From the NCBI GenBank assembly GCA_049582065.1, contig JBAUTF010000060.1, positions 1 to 17,061 of the forward strand: DNA of 17,061 nt, in the 5' to 3' direction. Source of the stretch: DATKSS01 sp049582065 (lineage in GTDB: Bacteria; Chloroflexota; Dormibacteria; Dormibacterales; Dormibacteraceae). Both the position numbers and the translations under genes were made by a program. Positions 1 to 6,865 of this stretch are shown here, piece after piece (position 1 is the stretch's first letter; every line of letters begins with the position of its first letter). The notes below the pieces were generated by a model. The model was not told the origin of the DNA. It was given only the letters and a program-made list of their open reading frames with translations, and did not search any database.

Positions 1-44
1 ACGGCTCAATTCTCCGTCAGCTCGACCTCGAGGCCCGGTCTACG

Positions 45-90
45 ATGTCCCGAGACATAGAGCGGAATGAGTCCACTATGTCGTGAGACA
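45..90. repeat. Two related 12-bp quasi-palindromes, possible insertion-sequence end
   Basis: Two copies of a TGTC-four bases-GACA motif lie 33 bases apart: TGTCCCGAGACA at 46-57 and TGTCGTGAGACA at 79-90. Each is nearly its own reverse complement. With flanks, 45-60 and the region around 77-90 also pair as an imperfect inverted repeat (ATGTC...GACATAG against CTATGTC...GACA). From memory, motifs of this kind occur near the ends of IS481-type insertion sequences in high-GC bacteria; that link is not demonstrated here because no transposase is in the window. The repeats begin seven bases beyond the CCA end of the tRNA gene. They could instead be operator sites. Confidence 0.4.
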
Positions 91-96
91 GAAGAT

Positions 97-172
97 TGGA
101 GCCGACGGTGGGATTCGAACCCACGACCTGCCACTTACGAGGCGGCTGCTCTGCCAGCTGAGCTACGTCGGC
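97..172 (-). tRNA. tRNA-Thr (anticodon CGU)
   Basis: Read on the - strand, 172 down to 97 folds into a full cloverleaf. The 7-bp acceptor stem is GCCGACG/CGUCGGC, the D stem GCUC/GAGC, and the anticodon stem GCCGC/GUGGC with one G-U pair. The anticodon loop is CUCGUAA and the T arm is GUGGG-UUCGAAU-CCCAC. Loop positions 34-36 are CGU, which reads ACG, a threonine codon. The base after the acceptor stem (discriminator) is U and is followed directly by an encoded CCA (99-97). It is the only - strand gene I can support and is divergent from the acetyltransferase gene that starts at 233. Confidence 0.97.
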
Positions 173-217
173 AATTGAGGCCTCTAAAATCGCGTATCGA
201 GCACGTAGTCGCGGGTC

Positions 218-232
218 CCTAGGCTACCATCG
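218..232 (+). promoter_or_regulatory. Probable -10 box for a leaderless acetyltransferase mRNA
   Basis: The octamer CCTAGGCT (218-225) contains TAGGCT, which fits the bacterial -10 form TAnnnT. Seven bases separate it from the GTG at 233, so transcription would be expected to begin at or beside the start codon. There is no Shine-Dalgarno sequence in front of the gene. No clear -35 hexamer is visible. A nearly identical octamer, CCTAGACT, sits at the same distance before the next gene (758-765), which supports the call. Confidence 0.45.
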
Positions 233-730
233 GTGGGGATGAGGACACTCGACGTCGAACGTCTTGCCGTGGGGGATTACGCGCTCATCAAGCCGCTCCT
301 GGTCGACCTTCACCTCGGGGAGCAAGTCCACTACTCGGACCACCCGCAGCTGAGCCGGCAGGAGATCGAGCACCACCTGGCAGAGGTCCCGGCGGCGTTC
401 CGCGGAGAGAACGTGATCTACGCTGCGAGGGACGAGGGGGGGCAGGTCATCGGCTTCTGCTGGATCGTGCTCTACGACCCCGGGACCGGCCTGGAGGGCG
501 AGGTCGCAGAGCTCTACGTGTCGGCCGAGCACCGCGGACGTGGCATCGGAGAGATGCTCGTCAGGCAGGCGGTCAAGCTCTTCGGTGAGCGACGCGTCAC
601 GCTGGCCTACGTCTGGACGCGGCCTGACAACGAGTCGGCCATCAGGCTCTACCGGTCCGCCGGTTTCGACGCCAACCGCCAGCTCGTGATGACCTGGTAT
701 CCGATGGAGCCGTCCAACAGCTCGCACTAG
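233..730 (+). CDS. GNAT-family N-acetyltransferase
   Basis: A 165-residue protein of normal single-domain GNAT length. It would transfer an acetyl group from acetyl-CoA to an amine on a protein or small molecule; the substrate cannot be read from the sequence. The acetyl-CoA pyrophosphate-binding motif is clear: the strand AELYV followed by RGRGIGEML at about residues 101-109. The later Asn-Glu-Ser-Ala...Leu-Tyr...Gly-Phe block (about 133-145) is the usual GNAT C-terminal motif with the Tyr that commonly helps protonate CoA. GTG 233 is preferred because a -10 box is placed for a leaderless transcript from it; ATG 239, two codons on, is an equal alternative on coding evidence. RimI-like protein acetylation is possible but not shown. 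Confidence 0.9.
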   Translation: MGMRTLDVERLAVGDYALIKPLLVDLHLGEQVHYSDHPQLSRQEIEHHLAEVPAAFRGENVIYAARDEGGQVIGFCWIVLYDPGTGLEGEVAELYVSAEHRGRGIGEMLVRQAVKLFGERRVTLAYVWTRPDNESAIRLYRSAGFDANRQLVMTWYPMEPSNSSH

Positions 731-757
731 TCGCCAGGTGCGGGATGCTCCAGCCTA

Positions 758-771
758 CCTAGACTGAACGC
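758..771 (+). promoter_or_regulatory. Probable -10 box for a leaderless HtrA-like mRNA
   Basis: CCTAGACT (758-765) contains the -10-like hexamer TAGACT, and only six bases separate it from the GTG start at 772. No ribosome-binding site lies in the 41-base gap after the acetyltransferase stop codon. The layout mirrors the one before position 233. I see no convincing -35 hexamer. Confidence 0.42.
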
Positions 772-1830
772 GTGCGCCCCCTCATAGTCATCGCCGCGGG
801 CCTTGTCCTGACCGTCCTGGTCGCGACCGGGGTCACGCTGACGGTCCTGCAGCTGCAGTCGAAGACGAATACACAGCAGGTCAACCTCCGCTCAGGCGTG
901 ACGATCATCGAGGATTCGGCCATCGTGCAGGCGGCGGCCAAGGCCAAGCCGGCGGTGGTCAGCGTCGTGACACAGCAGCAGCCGGCGGTCCGAGGTTCCG
1001 GCTACCTCGCCACGAGTGACGGGTTCATCGTGACCAACATCGGCGTGATCGCGGGCGCGAGCAACATGACCGTGCTCGTGCCTGGCGACAGCAGGCTCCA
1101 TCAAGCGCGGCTGGTCGATTACGACTGCCAGACCGGGGTGGCGGTGATCAAGATCGACCAGGTGAGCGGCCTCCCGACCCTGGCCTTCGCCGATCCGGCA
1201 TCGCTCGTCCAGGGCCAGGTGATCGTGGCGATCGGGGGCCCTTACGACGGTGGGGCGGTGACCCCCGCATACGTCAGCGCCATGCACCAGGTTGTCCTCG
1301 TTCCCGACCCCGTGACCGCCGGCCACACGCTGGAGTTCAGCGACGCGATCCAGACCAGCGCGTTGATCGACTCCGGCACCTCGGGTGGGCCGCTGCTCAA
1401 CGTGGGTGGGCAGGTGGTCGGCATCGCGGTCCAGGCGCCGGCCCTCTCGGGGGAAGGCGGTTTCGGCCTCAACGTCGCCGATGTGACCGATGACGTGAAC
1501 CAGATGATCCAGACGGGCCAGCTCGTCGTGCCTTCCATCGGAGCGTCGACCATCGACGTCCCCACCGAGCGGGCCGCCCTCAGCGGCCTTCCAGGCGGGA
1601 CCCAGGTGGTGGCCGTGGAGCAGGGAGGTCCGGCGGCAGCTGCCGGCCTTCAAGCGGGTGACGTGATCACGCAGATCGACGACGTCGACCTCGACTCGGC
1701 GCATCCCCTCGACCAGCTCCTGCGTTCGCGCTTCCACCCCAACCAGCGGGTCACGGTCACCTATTCGCGCGCGGGCGCCTCGACCCAGGCCCAGCTGACG
1801 CTCGTCGGCGGCCACCCCAGCTGCTCGTGA
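772..1830 (+). CDS. Membrane-anchored HtrA/DegP-like protein with PDZ domain, catalytic triad degenerate
   Basis: A 352-residue protein with an N-terminal membrane anchor (about 4-26), a trypsin-fold domain of the HtrA/DegP family (about 50-250) and a C-terminal PDZ domain (about 255-346, with the GGPAAAAGLQAGDVI ligand-loop pattern). The family fold is clear from GSGYL at 75-79, TSDGFIVTN at 81-89, the strand around 123-128, and IQTSALIDSGTSGGPLLN around 193-210. Family members usually have TNNHVV and a TDLAVLK-like motif. Here these read TNIGVI and TGVAVIK, so His becomes Gly91 and Asp becomes Gly122, while the serine (Ser204, in GTSGG) is kept. It is therefore probably not an ordinary serine protease and may act as a PDZ scaffold, chaperone or sensor outside the membrane. 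Its stop codon overlaps the argS start. Confidence 0.87.
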   Translation: MRPLIVIAAGLVLTVLVATGVTLTVLQLQSKTNTQQVNLRSGVTIIEDSAIVQAAAKAKPAVVSVVTQQQPAVRGSGYLATSDGFIVTNIGVIAGASNMTVLVPGDSRLHQARLVDYDCQTGVAVIKIDQVSGLPTLAFADPASLVQGQVIVAIGGPYDGGAVTPAYVSAMHQVVLVPDPVTAGHTLEFSDAIQTSALIDSGTSGGPLLNVGGQVVGIAVQAPALSGEGGFGLNVADVTDDVNQMIQTGQLVVPSIGASTIDVPTERAALSGLPGGTQVVAVEQGGPAAAAGLQAGDVITQIDDVDLDSAHPLDQLLRSRFHPNQRVTVTYSRAGASTQAQLTLVGGHPSCS

Positions 1831-3506
1831 CGCAGGCGACGCCGGCAGGCGTGAGGACAGCGATCTCGCACGCGCTCGACGCGGCCGTGCGCTCGCTCGG
1901 AGTGGAGGGTGAGCTGCCGGACCTCGAGCTCGGGCGGGCCAAAGGCGCGGACCACGGCGACTATGCGAGCTCCGCGGGCCTCAAGCTGGCGCGCGTCCTG
2001 CGCCAGGCCCCGCCGCTCATCGCCGAGCGCGTGGCCCGCGCGGTGGCGGTGCCGGACGGCGCTGCGAAAGCCGAGGCGGTCGGCGGTTACGTCAACTTCC
2101 GGCTCACCGACGCGTGGCTGCAGAAGCTGGTCGAGCGCATCGCTTCGTCCGGGTCCGCCTACGGGTCGATGGACCTCGGCCACAACGAGAAGCTCCAGGT
2201 CGAGTTCGCGAGCATCAACCCGACGGGACCGCTGCACATCGGTCATGGACGCGGCACGATCCTCGGCGATTCGATCTGCCGGCTGCTCGAGTTCACCGGC
2301 CACGACGTGCAGCGCGAGTACTACGTCAACTCCGACAACACGCAGACCCGGCGTTTCGGGGCGTCGGTCTATGCGAGGGTGCACGGGACAGAGGTCCCGG
2401 AGGGCGGCTACACGGGCGAGTACGTGGCCGAGATCGCCGAGATGGCCCGCCACGACCTACCCGGCATCGCCGTGCTGCCGGAGGCCGAGGCCGAGCCAAA
2501 GCTCCGTATGTATGCGCTGGAGAAGATGGTGGACCAGATCAGGTCGACCGTCGCGCGCCTGAACATTCGGTATGACGAATGGTTCTGGGAGAACCGGATC
2601 TGGGAGTCGGGCCTGGCCCAGCGTGCGATCGACCGGCTGCGCGAAGGGGGATACCTGAAGGAGCGTGACGGCGCCCTCTGGTTCGGACCGGCGCTCCAGG
2701 AGAGGGAGGAGGCCGGCGGCGATGTGGCCGAGGAGGAGGACCGCGTGGTCATCCGCTCCAACGGCCAGCCCACCTACTTCGCGTCGGACCTGGGCTACCT
2801 GCTCAGTCGGTTCGAGCAGCGTGGCTACAACCGCGTCATCGAAGTGTGGGGGGCTGATCACCACGGGTACGTGCCGCGCATGAAATCGGCGGCTGCCGCC
2901 CTGGGGATCGACCCGCAAAAGCTCGTGATCATCCTCCACCAGATGGTCAACCTGAAAGAAGGCAAGATGTCGAAGCGCGCCGGGCGATTCGTCACGCTCG
3001 ACGAGCTGGTCGACCGCGTCGGTTCGGACGCGGTGCGTTACTTCTACCTGCTCCGCTCTCCCGACACCACCATCGAGTTCGACCTGGAACTGGCGGTCAC
3101 GCAGGGCAATGAGAACCCCGTGTACTACGCGCAGTACGCGCATGCGCGCCTCTGCAACGTCGAGGTGACCGCGAGTGAGAAGCATCCTGCCCTGCCGGAG
3201 AACGCGGATGTCTCACTGCTGGTCCATCCGTGGGAGCTCGACGTCGCGCGGCAGCTTGCCTACTGGCCCGAGGTGGTAGAGGATGCCGCCGCGCTGCTCG
3301 AGCCGCACCGCATCCCTTACTACGTGCAGGACCTCGCGACTGCGGTGCACCGCTTCTACCACGCCGGCAACGCGCAGGCCGAGCACCGCATCGTGGTCGA
3401 CGACCCTGCCGTCACAAGGGCGAGGCTGGAACTCTGCCGGGCGGCGCGTCACACTTTGAAGACTGCTCTCGACCTGATCGGCGTCACCGCTCCGGAGCGC
3501 ATGTAG
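1827..3506 (+). CDS. argS: Arginyl-tRNA synthetase
   Basis: A class I aminoacyl-tRNA synthetase of 559 residues, the usual ArgS size, which charges tRNA-Arg with arginine using ATP in the cytoplasm. An N-terminal ArgS-specific domain comes first (about 5-93). The Rossmann catalytic core follows, with the HIGH signature in PTGPLHIGHGRG (132-143) and KMSKR at 380-384 in the position of KMSKS. The DALR anticodon-binding domain fills the C-terminus (about 435-559) and ends in the typical Leu-rich helix followed by a terminal ERM. The GTG start overlaps the preceding stop codon as GTGA, so the gene is probably translated by re-initiation from the HtrA-like gene. I saw no internal break or missing catalytic motif. 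Confidence 0.97.
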   Translation: MTQATPAGVRTAISHALDAAVRSLGVEGELPDLELGRAKGADHGDYASSAGLKLARVLRQAPPLIAERVARAVAVPDGAAKAEAVGGYVNFRLTDAWLQKLVERIASSGSAYGSMDLGHNEKLQVEFASINPTGPLHIGHGRGTILGDSICRLLEFTGHDVQREYYVNSDNTQTRRFGASVYARVHGTEVPEGGYTGEYVAEIAEMARHDLPGIAVLPEAEAEPKLRMYALEKMVDQIRSTVARLNIRYDEWFWENRIWESGLAQRAIDRLREGGYLKERDGALWFGPALQEREEAGGDVAEEEDRVVIRSNGQPTYFASDLGYLLSRFEQRGYNRVIEVWGADHHGYVPRMKSAAAALGIDPQKLVIILHQMVNLKEGKMSKRAGRFVTLDELVDRVGSDAVRYFYLLRSPDTTIEFDLELAVTQGNENPVYYAQYAHARLCNVEVTASEKHPALPENADVSLLVHPWELDVARQLAYWPEVVEDAAALLEPHRIPYYVQDLATAVHRFYHAGNAQAEHRIVVDDPAVTRARLELCRAARHTLKTALDLIGVTAPERM

Positions 3507-3534
3507 CAACAGCCACATAAATAGAGGAGAGACG

Positions 3535-4182
3535 TTGGACGTAACCTGGCTTGGACATGGCTGCTTCAGGCTGAGAGGCCGAGGGGCCGCCGTCGTCACG
3601 GACCCCTACCCGCCGTCGATCGGCCTCAAGCTGCAGCGCCTCGACGCCGACCTCGTCACAGTCAGCCACGAGCACGAGAATCACAACTACACGCAGGTGG
3701 TGCGCGAGGCGTACGAGATCCACGGTCCTGGCGAATACGAGGTCGCGGGGATCAGCGTGATCGGGGTGCCCACCTTCCACGATTCCGAGAAGGGTCAGAA
3801 GTACGGCCGGAACACCGTCTATCTGATCGAGATCGACGACGTCCGCATCTGCCACCTGGGAGACCTCGGGCACAAGCTCGGCGACGCCGAGGCGGAAGCC
3901 GTGTCCTCACCAGACGTCCTGCTGGTCCCGGTCGGCGGCCACACGTCGATCAATGCCGCCGAGGCGGCCGAGGTCGTCCGGCAGCTGGAGCCCCGGTTCG
4001 TGGTGCCCATGCACTACGCGATTCCCGGGCTCAAGCTCCAGCTGGACACGATCGACCGTTTCCTGAAGGAGATGGGCGTCGCCGCGTCAGAGGCTCAGCC
4101 CAAGCTCTCAGTCCAGAGGTCCTCAGGCGAGTACGAGACAAAAGTGGTAGTCCTGGAGCCGAAAGTCGAGCCAAAGGTTTAA
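3535..4182 (+). CDS. Metallo-beta-lactamase-fold hydrolase (UlaG/PF13483-like)
   Basis: A 215-residue protein related to the small L-ascorbate-6-phosphate-lactonase-like branch of the metallo-beta-lactamase fold. The N-terminus has the characteristic WLGHGCFRLRG strand-loop and a VTDPY segment. The metal motif reads SHEHENH (His45, His47, Asn49, His50), whereas the family consensus is HxHxDH. Later ligands are present: Asp110 and His113 in HLGDLGH, and His160 in PMHY. The substrate is unknown. The TTG start at 3535 is chosen because GAGGAG lies about nine bases upstream and the protein begins right at the conserved first strand. It follows argS by 28 bases. The C-terminus carries a small EPKV-EPKV duplication. 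Confidence 0.88.
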   Translation: MDVTWLGHGCFRLRGRGAAVVTDPYPPSIGLKLQRLDADLVTVSHEHENHNYTQVVREAYEIHGPGEYEVAGISVIGVPTFHDSEKGQKYGRNTVYLIEIDDVRICHLGDLGHKLGDAEAEAVSSPDVLLVPVGGHTSINAAEAAEVVRQLEPRFVVPMHYAIPGLKLQLDTIDRFLKEMGVAASEAQPKLSVQRSSGEYETKVVVLEPKVEPKV

Positions 4183-4200
4183 CTGAGCGCGCCCAGCCGG

Positions 4201-4227
4201 TAAGATTCATAAAACCGCCCTGGAGGT
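4201..4227 (+). promoter_or_regulatory. pyrG promoter -10 and ribosome-binding site
   Basis: TAAGAT at 4201-4206 is a good -10 hexamer. The segment TTTAAC at 4178-4183 is a weak -35 match at a 17-base spacing. GGAGGT at 4222-4227 is a strong Shine-Dalgarno sequence four bases before ATG 4232. Unlike the first two + strand genes, pyrG would have a short conventional leader. Confidence 0.45.
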
Positions 4228-4231
4228 CTGC

Positions 4232-5887
4232 ATGTCGAAGTACGTTTTCGTGACCGGGGGTGTCGTTTCCTCGTTAGGCAAGGGCATCACTGCGGCGTCG
4301 ATCGGGAACATCCTGAAGGCCCGCCACCTCACCGTCTCCCTCCAGAAGCTGGACCCCTACCTCAACGTCGACCCCGGCACGATGAGCCCGTACCAGCACG
4401 GCGAGGTGTTCGTCACCGACGACGGCGCCGAGACCGACCTCGATCTCGGGCACTACGAGCGGTTCGTCGACGAGAACCTGACGGTCGCCTCCAACGTGAC
4501 GACCGGGAAGATCTACCAAGAGGTCATTGCGCGCGAGCGGCGCGGCGATTATCTCGGCGCCACCGTGCAGGTCATCCCGCACGTCACCAACGTGATCAAG
4601 GAGAAGATCCTCCGCGCGTCCAGAGACCCACAGGCGGACGTGGTGGTGGTCGAGGTGGGGGGCACGGTCGGCGACATCGAGAGCCTTCCGTTCCTGGAGG
4701 CGATCCGCCAGCTCAAAAACGACCTGGGCCGGCAGAACGTCTTTTACGTGCACTGCTCGCTGGTCCCGGTGGTTCGGGGCCAGGAGATGAAGACCAAACC
4801 GACCCAGCACTCCGTGCAGGCGCTGCGCGCCATCGGCATCCAGCCGGATGCCATCATCTGCCGCTCCGAGATCGCGATCGACGCGGACCTCAAGGAGAAG
4901 ATCGCGCTCTTCACCGACGTGCCCCGAGAAGCGGTCGTCTCGGTTCCTGACGTCGACTCCATCTATGAGGTGCCTTTGATGCTTGAGGCCTCGGGCCTGG
5001 GCAAGGTCATGGCCAGGCATTTCGAGCTCGACGAAGCCACCCACGTGCCCGAGCTCCAGCCCTGGATCCAGCTCGTCGAGCGCATCAAGCACCCGCGCGC
5101 GACCGTGCCGATAGCGATCGTCGGCAAGTACATCGCGCTGCCGGACGCGTACCTCAGCGTCATCGAGTCGCTGCGCCACGCGGGCGTGCATCACGACCTC
5201 GCCATCGACATCCGCTGGGTGTCGTCGGAGAAGCTCGACGCGGGCGACACGTCCCCGCTGATGGGAGTGGCCGGCATCGTCGTGCCGGGCGGTTTTGGAT
5301 ATCGCGGCATCGAGGGCAAGGTGATCGCGTCGCGGTACGCGAGGCACAACCGCATCCCTTATCTCGGCCTGTGTCTCGGCTTGCAGTGCGCGGTGATCGA
5401 TTTCGCGCGCGAGATGCTGGAAGCGCCGGACGCCAACTCCACCGAGTTCGCGGCCTTCACCTCCACGCCGGTGATCGACCTGATGCCAGAGCAGCGCAAC
5501 GTCGACCAGATGGGCGGCTCGATGCGGCTCGGCCTGTACCCCTGCAAGCTGGTGCCGGGCACGCTCGCGCACCGAGCGTACGGGGAAGAGGTCGTCTACG
5601 AGCGGCACCGTCACCGCTTCGAGTTCAACAACGAGTACCGCGAGGTCATGAACGAGAAGGGCATGGTCTTCAGCGGCGTGTCACCGAACGGCCGCCTGGT
5701 CGAGATCATCGAGCTCGCCGACCACCCATGGTTCGTCGCGAGCCAGTTCCATCCCGAGTTTCGATCCCGCCCGAACCGCGCGCACCCGCTGTTCCGCGAC
5801 TTCGTGCGGGCCGCGTTCCTGCAGAGCGGGATTGACCAGATGGAGCTTCGGCCCGCGGAGCTGCTCGAAGAGACCGAGACCTCCTAG
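4232..5887 (+). CDS. pyrG: CTP synthase (glutamine-hydrolysing)
   Basis: A 551-residue enzyme, the standard length, that aminates UTP to CTP with ATP and ammonia from glutamine: the last step of pyrimidine nucleotide synthesis. The N-terminal synthetase domain (about 1-270) starts with KYVFVTGGVVSSLGKG, the nucleotide-binding loop. It also has the DPYLNVDPGTMSP and EVGGTVGDIES motifs. The C-terminal glutamine amidotransferase domain (about 295-535) has the PGGFGYRG oxyanion segment, the nucleophile Cys381 in GLCLGLQ, and the His507/Glu509 pair in QFHPEF. All catalytic elements are intact. The start is fixed by a strong GGAGGT. Nine bases separate its stop from the next start. Confidence 0.98.
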   Translation: MSKYVFVTGGVVSSLGKGITAASIGNILKARHLTVSLQKLDPYLNVDPGTMSPYQHGEVFVTDDGAETDLDLGHYERFVDENLTVASNVTTGKIYQEVIARERRGDYLGATVQVIPHVTNVIKEKILRASRDPQADVVVVEVGGTVGDIESLPFLEAIRQLKNDLGRQNVFYVHCSLVPVVRGQEMKTKPTQHSVQALRAIGIQPDAIICRSEIAIDADLKEKIALFTDVPREAVVSVPDVDSIYEVPLMLEASGLGKVMARHFELDEATHVPELQPWIQLVERIKHPRATVPIAIVGKYIALPDAYLSVIESLRHAGVHHDLAIDIRWVSSEKLDAGDTSPLMGVAGIVVPGGFGYRGIEGKVIASRYARHNRIPYLGLCLGLQCAVIDFAREMLEAPDANSTEFAAFTSTPVIDLMPEQRNVDQMGGSMRLGLYPCKLVPGTLAHRAYGEEVVYERHRHRFEFNNEYREVMNEKGMVFSGVSPNGRLVEIIELADHPWFVASQFHPEFRSRPNRAHPLFRDFVRAAFLQSGIDQMELRPAELLEETETS

Positions 5888-5896
5888 GACCCAAAG

Positions 5897-6865
5897 ATGG
5901 AGCAGCAAAGGAGCGGGATTCCTTCCTTCGAGGCGCGTGGCGAGCTCTCCTTCGACCTCGTGCACGCGACCGAGGCGGCGGCGCTCGCCTGCGCTCGCCT
6001 GCTCGGCAAGGGCGATCCCGACCGCGTCAGCGAGGTGGCGGGCGACTCGATGCGCGGCGCGCTCGAGCATTCCGGGCTGACCGGCACGATCGTCTTGAGC
6101 CCGCGCCACCAGACCCACCTTCCGCCGGGCACGGTGATCAGCGGCGGGGGCCGGCGGGTCGACCTGGGGTTCTACCCGGTGGAAGGGGCGAGCCAGGTCG
6201 CCCGCGGCCACAGCAACTCGGTGTCGCTGCTGGTCGCGGTGGAACCGGGAGGCTTCGGCCGGCTGCCCGATGTCACTCAGGTGGAGAAGATCGTCGCCGG
6301 ACCCGCGGCGCGAGGCGCCATCGACCTCGACGACTCCATCGCGGACAACCTGCGCCGCATCGCCTTCGCTCGCGACGCCAGGGTGCAGGACCTCACGGTG
6401 GCCATTCTCGATCGCCCGCGGCACCAGGACCTCATCACAGAGGTGGCCGCCACCGGGGCGCGCGTCAGGACGCTGGACGAAGGCGACTTCGCCAGCGCGG
6501 TCATGGCCGCGCTCCCGGGCTCGGGGATCGATGCCGCCATCGGAACCGGAGACCTGCAGGCGGCGCTCATCGCCGCGTGCGCGGTGCGCTGCCTCGGTGG
6601 AGAGTTCCTGGCTCGCCTACTGGCTCGCAACGATCACGAGCTCCAGCTGCTCGGGGAAGAGCCGTCCCGCGTATACGGGATCGCCGAACTCGCTCCCGCG
6701 GCCGAGATCGCGGTCGCCATCACGGGAGTCACGGGCGGCCCGCTGCTGCCGGGCGTGATGTTCGGCAGCGGGTATGCCGAGACGACCTCGCTGCTCATGT
6801 CGAGCCGGCATGCCACCGTCCGACGCGTCATCACGAGGCACCACGTCGTCGGGGATCCGAGCTAA
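5897..6865 (+). CDS. GlpX-family protein (class II fructose-1,6-bisphosphatase fold) with active-site residues lost
   Basis: A 322-residue protein that aligns along its length with GlpX, the class II fructose-1,6-bisphosphatase. Matching landmarks are LVHATEAAALACARLLGKGD (21-40), VEKIVAGP (129-136), AIDLDDSIADNLRR (141-154), LDRPRH (171-176), EGD (195-197) and the C-terminal ITGVTGGPLL (275-284). E. coli GlpX binds metal through Glu57, Asp85, Glu88, Thr90 and Glu213. By my hand alignment these become Pro69, Tyr93, Glu96 (kept), Ala98 and Ala222. The GEGE loop is replaced by SPRH, and Tyr119 by Gln128. Asp33 is kept as Asp40. Fold and part of the sugar-phosphate side persist, so this is probably a catalytically dead or repurposed GlpX. 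In B. subtilis glpX lies between pyrG and rpmE, as here. The next gene's start overlaps its end. Confidence 0.83.
   Translation: MEQQRSGIPSFEARGELSFDLVHATEAAALACARLLGKGDPDRVSEVAGDSMRGALEHSGLTGTIVLSPRHQTHLPPGTVISGGGRRVDLGFYPVEGASQVARGHSNSVSLLVAVEPGGFGRLPDVTQVEKIVAGPAARGAIDLDDSIADNLRRIAFARDARVQDLTVAILDRPRHQDLITEVAATGARVRTLDEGDFASAVMAALPGSGIDAAIGTGDLQAALIAACAVRCLGGEFLARLLARNDHELQLLGEEPSRVYGIAELAPAAEIAVAITGVTGGPLLPGVMFGSGYAETTSLLMSSRHATVRRVITRHHVVGDPS

Noticed and set aside
1..44. A short open frame on the - strand ending near position 6
   Set aside because: It has no start codon, runs across the palindromic motifs, and is too short to support as a gene.
4274..5614. A 446-codon open frame on the - strand within pyrG
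   Set aside because: Fully antisense to an intact CTP synthase, with biased composition (Asp, His, Arg, Val) and no recognisable motif.
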